DNA from: Clostridia bacterium | GTDB lineage: Bacteria; Bacillota; UBA994; PWPR01 | Reading direction: 5' to 3' | NCBI GenBank assembly: GCA_003557085.1 | Contig: PWPR01000148.1 | Span: 1-9,115, forward strand | Length of the DNA: 9,115 nucleotides | Part shown: positions 6,800 through 9,115 of the stretch, piece after piece | How the letters are laid out: every line of letters begins with the position of its first letter | Numbering within the stretch: the stretch's first letter is position 1 | The notes under the pieces: model-generated | Told to the model about the DNA's origin: nothing | The model's database searches: none | Seen by the model: only the letters and a program-made list of their open reading frames with translations | Translations under genes and position numbers: made by a program

Positions 6800-7966
6800 A
6801 TGAAATTATTATATAATGGAAAAATTAACACTATTACTAGTGGTATTATTGAAGATGGTTACATCATAATTGAAGATGAGAAAATAAAAGATCTTGGTGA
6901 AACTAAGGATTTTGACATTAATAACTTTCAAGGAGAAAAGGTTGATTTAGAAGGGAACTTAGTTTTCCCTGGTTTCATTGACGCTCACTGTCATTTAGGA
7001 TTAAGTGAATCTGCTATTCAATTTGAAGGTCGCGACCATAATGAAACAACTGACCCAACAACGCCTCATATGAAGGCTATTGATGGCATAAATCCTGATG
7101 ATATAACATTTAAAGAAGCACTCCAGTCAGGGGTTACAACAGTTGCTTCAGGACCAGGAAGTGCTAATGTTATTGGTGGAACCTTTTCAGTAATCAAGAC
7201 ATATGGTTCTAGAATAGACAAAATGATTGTTAAAGACCCTGTTGCAATGAAGTGTGCTTTTGGTGAAAATCCAAAAAGGGTCTATAGTAGCAAAAACAAG
7301 GTTCCTTCTACAAGAATGGGAATTGCTGCAATTATGAGAGAAACTCTTTGCGTTGCTAAGCAATACTTAGACAAAAAAGAAGCAGCTGGTGATGACTACT
7401 CTAAAATGCCAGTATATGATGCAAAAAGTGAAGCTTTAATACCAGTTCTAAAGAGGGAAATACCAATTAAAGCTCATGCCCACAGAGCAGATGATATTTT
7501 TACTGCAATTAGAATTGCTAAAGAGTTTAATCTTAAGATGACTTTAGATCATGCAACAGAAGGACACTTAATAGCTCAGGAATTAGCTCAAGAAAATATT
7601 CCATGTATAGTAGGCCCAAGTTTTGGCCATAGAGGAAAATTTGAACTTAAAGAAAAGTCTTTCTTAACACCAAAGGTATTAAGTGAAGCGGGAATAGATA
7701 TAGCAATAACTACAGACTCCCCTGTTATTCCTTTAGATCAACTATCTTTAATGGCTGGCTTAGCATATAAGGAAGGTATGAATAAAGAAAAAGCAATGGA
7801 AGCGATTACTATTAACCCTGCTAAAATACTAGAAATTGATGATATGTATGGAAGTATTGAAAAGGGCAAAATTGCTGATTTAGTTGTTATAAATAAACAT
7901 CCATTTGAAATTGACTCAAAAGTTCAAAAAGTGTTTGTACTAGGCAAAGTAGCTTATCAAAGATAA
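6800..7966 (+). CDS. Amidohydrolase, imidazolonepropionase-like (tandem paralogue 2)
   Basis: A 388-residue paralogue of the preceding gene, aligning from end to end with almost no gaps and, by eye, more than half identical across the barrel. Its predicted metal site is complete: His63 and His65 (DAHCH), Lys151 (AMKCAFGENPK), His226 or His228 (KAHAHR), His251 (LDHATEGH) and Asp306 in TTDSPVIP. TTPHMKAIDGINP, GPGSAN and TRMGIAA are also kept. It differs from paralogue 1 near the active site, with SESAIQF for WESAIGF after the HxH motif, and a less conserved N-terminal 57 residues. Either altered specificity or a hetero-oligomer is possible; this is inference. GGAGG at 6789-6793, six bases before the ATG and one base after the upstream stop, indicates coupled translation in a two-gene operon. 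The substrate is not identifiable; a dipeptide or cyclic amide is a reasonable guess. A strong terminator starts at its stop codon. Confidence 0.9.
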   Translation: MKLLYNGKINTITSGIIEDGYIIIEDEKIKDLGETKDFDINNFQGEKVDLEGNLVFPGFIDAHCHLGLSESAIQFEGRDHNETTDPTTPHMKAIDGINPDDITFKEALQSGVTTVASGPGSANVIGGTFSVIKTYGSRIDKMIVKDPVAMKCAFGENPKRVYSSKNKVPSTRMGIAAIMRETLCVAKQYLDKKEAAGDDYSKMPVYDAKSEALIPVLKREIPIKAHAHRADDIFTAIRIAKEFNLKMTLDHATEGHLIAQELAQENIPCIVGPSFGHRGKFELKEKSFLTPKVLSEAGIDIAITTDSPVIPLDQLSLMAGLAYKEGMNKEKAMEAITINPAKILEIDDMYGSIEKGKIADLVVINKHPFEIDSKVQKVFVLGKVAYQR

Positions 7967-7997
7967 TAAAATGCCGGTTAACACCGGCATTTTATTA
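7964..7997 (+). terminator. Intrinsic terminator of the amidohydrolase operon
   Basis: A perfect 15-bp stem pairs 7964-7978 with 7983-7997 around the loop TAAC, with a GCCGGT/ACCGGC core at the tip and an A/T-rich base. The T-rich 3' arm (ATTTTATTA) supplies the U tract. The TAA stop codon of the second amidohydrolase is the first three bases of the stem. It separates this operon from the ktrA gene. Confidence 0.88.
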
Positions 7998-8023
7998 AAT
8001 TATGAGTAAGCAAAGTTAGTTTT

Positions 8024-8039
8024 TACATTAATTGATGTA
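8024..8039. repeat. Imperfect dyad upstream of ktrA
   Basis: TACAT (8024-8028) and ATGTA (8035-8039) flank TAATTG, giving a 16-base near-palindrome. It lies about 20 bases before the ktrA start, inside the 60-base gap after the amidohydrolase terminator, where the ktrA promoter should be. It could be an operator, but A/T-rich DNA produces such dyads by chance and no clear -10/-35 pair accompanies it. Confidence 0.3.
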
Positions 8040-8057
8040 TTAAGGATAGGTGATATT

Positions 8058-8759
8058 ATGACTCCCAAAAATAAAGGAAGTAAAGCATCAAAGCAGTTTG
8101 TCATTTTTGGAATAGGCAGATTTGGCTTTACTTTAGCGAATAGGCTGACTGAACTGGGTCATGAAGTAGTTGCTATTGATGTGGATGAGAGTATTGTCAA
8201 TCAAACAGCACCCTTTGTAACTCATTCACTGATTGCTGATGCTACTGATGAACAAGTCTTACAAGGTCTAGACCTTACTAGTTTTGATGCAGCAATTGTA
8301 TCGATTGGCTCGCTAGAGCCAAATATATTAACAACTTTTAAATTGCAAAAATTAGGTGTTAAAAAAATAATTAGCCGTGCACTACATTCACTTCACGCTG
8401 AGATACTTAGTATGATTGGTGCTACGAGTGTTGTTTTCCCAGAAAGAGATATGGCTATTAGATTAGCTTATAGTTTAAACTCTTCTACAATAGTTGATTT
8501 CTTAGAACTTGCGCCTGACTTCTCAATGATTGGAGTCAAGCTTCCACCTGATTTAGTAGGAGTTGAAATAAAAAGATCACAGTTTAGAAATCAATACTCT
8601 GCTACTATTGTTGCTGTAGAGAGAGATGGCACTCGGATTATCTCTCCAAGTGGTGATTTTAAATTTAAAGAGGATGATCTTCTATACGTTTTAGGGGATA
8701 CTCAAGCACTTGAAAATTTGACAGATGTACTAATTCAAGAAAATAGTACTAATACATAA
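8058..8759 (+). CDS. ktrA: KtrA/TrkA-type RCK subunit of a potassium uptake system
   Basis: A 233-residue cytosolic regulator of Ktr-type K+ uptake. Residues from about 13 to 130 form the Rossmann-like RCK_N (TrkA-N) domain: GIGRFG at 18-23 binds the dinucleotide or ATP/ADP, Asp41 ends strand beta-2 to hold the ribose, and ADATDE follows at 60-65. FPERDMA at 127-133 aligns with the PEKDM motif of B. subtilis KtrA, so Glu129 corresponds to its cation-binding Glu125. Residues from about 150 to 225 are the TrkA-C (RCK_C) domain, which in KtrA/KtrC binds cyclic di-AMP. KtrA rings normally gate the membrane subunit KtrB. No ktrB gene is present in this window; instead a C-S lyase gene starts 10 bases downstream. 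The ATG at 8058 has only a fair site, AGGATAGGTG (8043-8052), but gives a normal N-terminus with a short lysine-rich lead. KtrA cannot be told from KtrC by sequence alone. Confidence 0.9.
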   Translation: MTPKNKGSKASKQFVIFGIGRFGFTLANRLTELGHEVVAIDVDESIVNQTAPFVTHSLIADATDEQVLQGLDLTSFDAAIVSIGSLEPNILTTFKLQKLGVKKIISRALHSLHAEILSMIGATSVVFPERDMAIRLAYSLNSSTIVDFLELAPDFSMIGVKLPPDLVGVEIKRSQFRNQYSATIVAVERDGTRIISPSGDFKFKEDDLLYVLGDTQALENLTDVLIQENSTNT

Positions 8760-8769
8760 GGAGAAAAAA

Positions 8770-9115
8770 ATGAGATACGACTTTAATGAACATATTGATA
8801 GATACAATACAAATAGTGTTAAGTGGGATGGTGTTGATGACAATTTTAGCGGAGAAAATCTCTTGCCAATGTGGGTGGCCGATACTGACTTCAGAGTACC
8901 TGATGAAGTAATTGATGAGATTAAAAAGCGACTTGATCATCCTATTTTTGGTTATACTATGCCAGAAGATGAATTATATGATGTAATTATAGATTATGTT
9001 AAAGAGATGTATGATTGGGACATAAAAAGAGAGTGGATTCTCTTCACAAATGGCGTAGTAGCAGCTTGTCACATAGCAGCTAGGGCTTTTGTCAATCCTG
9101 GAGATGAAATATTAA
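8770..9115 (+). CDS. PatB/MalY-type PLP-dependent C-S lyase (3' truncated by window edge)
   Basis: The first 115 codons of a fold-type I PLP enzyme of the aminotransferase class I/II superfamily, open to the right edge. The N-terminus MRYDFNEHIDRYNTNSVKWD and the segment LPMWVADTDF (32-41) are hallmarks of the MalY/PatB cystathionine beta-lyase family. FGYTMPEDELYDVI (60-73) and the FTNGVV turn (92-97), which starts the PLP-phosphate region, follow as expected. Characterised members cleave cystathionine or cysteine to pyruvate, ammonia and a thiol or H2S; E. coli MalY is also a maltose regulator. The PLP lysine lies outside the window. AAGGAG at 8758-8763 overlaps the ktrA stop codon and is six bases before this ATG, so the two genes are almost certainly co-transcribed. 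The usual family length is near 390 residues, so about 275 are missing. Family assignment is firm; the physiological substrate is not. Confidence 0.9.
   Translation, partial: MRYDFNEHIDRYNTNSVKWDGVDDNFSGENLLPMWVADTDFRVPDEVIDEIKKRLDHPIFGYTMPEDELYDVIIDYVKEMYDWDIKREWILFTNGVVAACHIAARAFVNPGDEIL

Noticed and set aside
7998..8057. Cyclic di-AMP (ydaO-type) riboswitch upstream of ktrA
   Set aside because: ktrA is controlled by such riboswitches in some Bacilli, but only about 60 bases separate the preceding terminator from the start codon. That is too short for this large RNA, and no matching fold is visible.
8749..8940. Minus-strand open frame of 63 codons across the ktrA/C-S lyase junction
   Set aside because: It is antisense to the well-supported start of the C-S lyase gene, and no family was recognised.

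Overview
The window reads as a stretch of ordinary chromosome from a low-GC Gram-positive bacterium, most likely an anaerobic, clostridia-like Firmicute. This is inferred from the strongly A/T-biased base and codon use, the AGGAGG-type ribosome binding sites 6-8 bases before most starts, the compact U-tailed hairpin terminators, and proteins that resemble Bacillus/Clostridium families (YuxL-like S9 peptidase, KtrA, PatB/MalY, Eis-like acetyltransferases). Genus cannot be fixed from the sequence alone. No rRNA, tRNA, CRISPR array, insertion sequence, phage gene or long repeat was seen, and no gap between genes exceeds about 150 bases.

Layout. (1) Bases 2-442 are the 3' end of a plus-strand gene cut by the left edge, the C-terminal part of an Eis-like GNAT acetyltransferase. 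It converges on a minus-strand HAD phosphatase (494-1195) across a perfect 12-bp bidirectional terminator hairpin. (2) The HAD gene is divergent from a 646-residue S9 oligopeptidase (1302-3242); the HAD promoter carries an extended -10 inside a 13-base palindrome. (3) The peptidase converges on a second, full-length Eis-like acetyltransferase (3298-4545, minus), again across a long perfect hairpin. (4) A PHP-family phosphoesterase (4646-5491, minus) lies upstream of that acetyltransferase but ends in its own strong terminator, so the two are probably separate transcripts. (5) Divergent from the PHP gene, a promoter drives a two-gene operon of tandem paralogous amidohydrolases (5627-6787 and 6800-7966), closed by a 15-bp terminator. 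(6) A KtrA-type K+ channel gating subunit (8058-8759) is followed, 10 bases on, by a PatB/MalY-type PLP-dependent C-S lyase that runs off the right edge.

How the genes fit together. Several are catabolic or housekeeping hydrolases: a cytosolic oligopeptidase, two amidohydrolases of the imidazolonepropionase-like class whose relatives include dipeptidases, a nucleotidase-like HAD enzyme, a nucleotide/RNA-type PHP phosphoesterase and a cysteine/cystathionine C-S lyase. That suits an organism living on peptides and amino acids, but it is an inference from family membership, and the separate terminators argue against a single pathway operon. The points most worth a second look are the amidohydrolase duplication with a changed motif after the beta-8 aspartate, two Eis-like proteins of which only one keeps the terminal phenylalanine, and a KtrA subunit paired with a C-S lyase instead of a KtrB channel. 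I see no clear sign of a new defence or mobile system.
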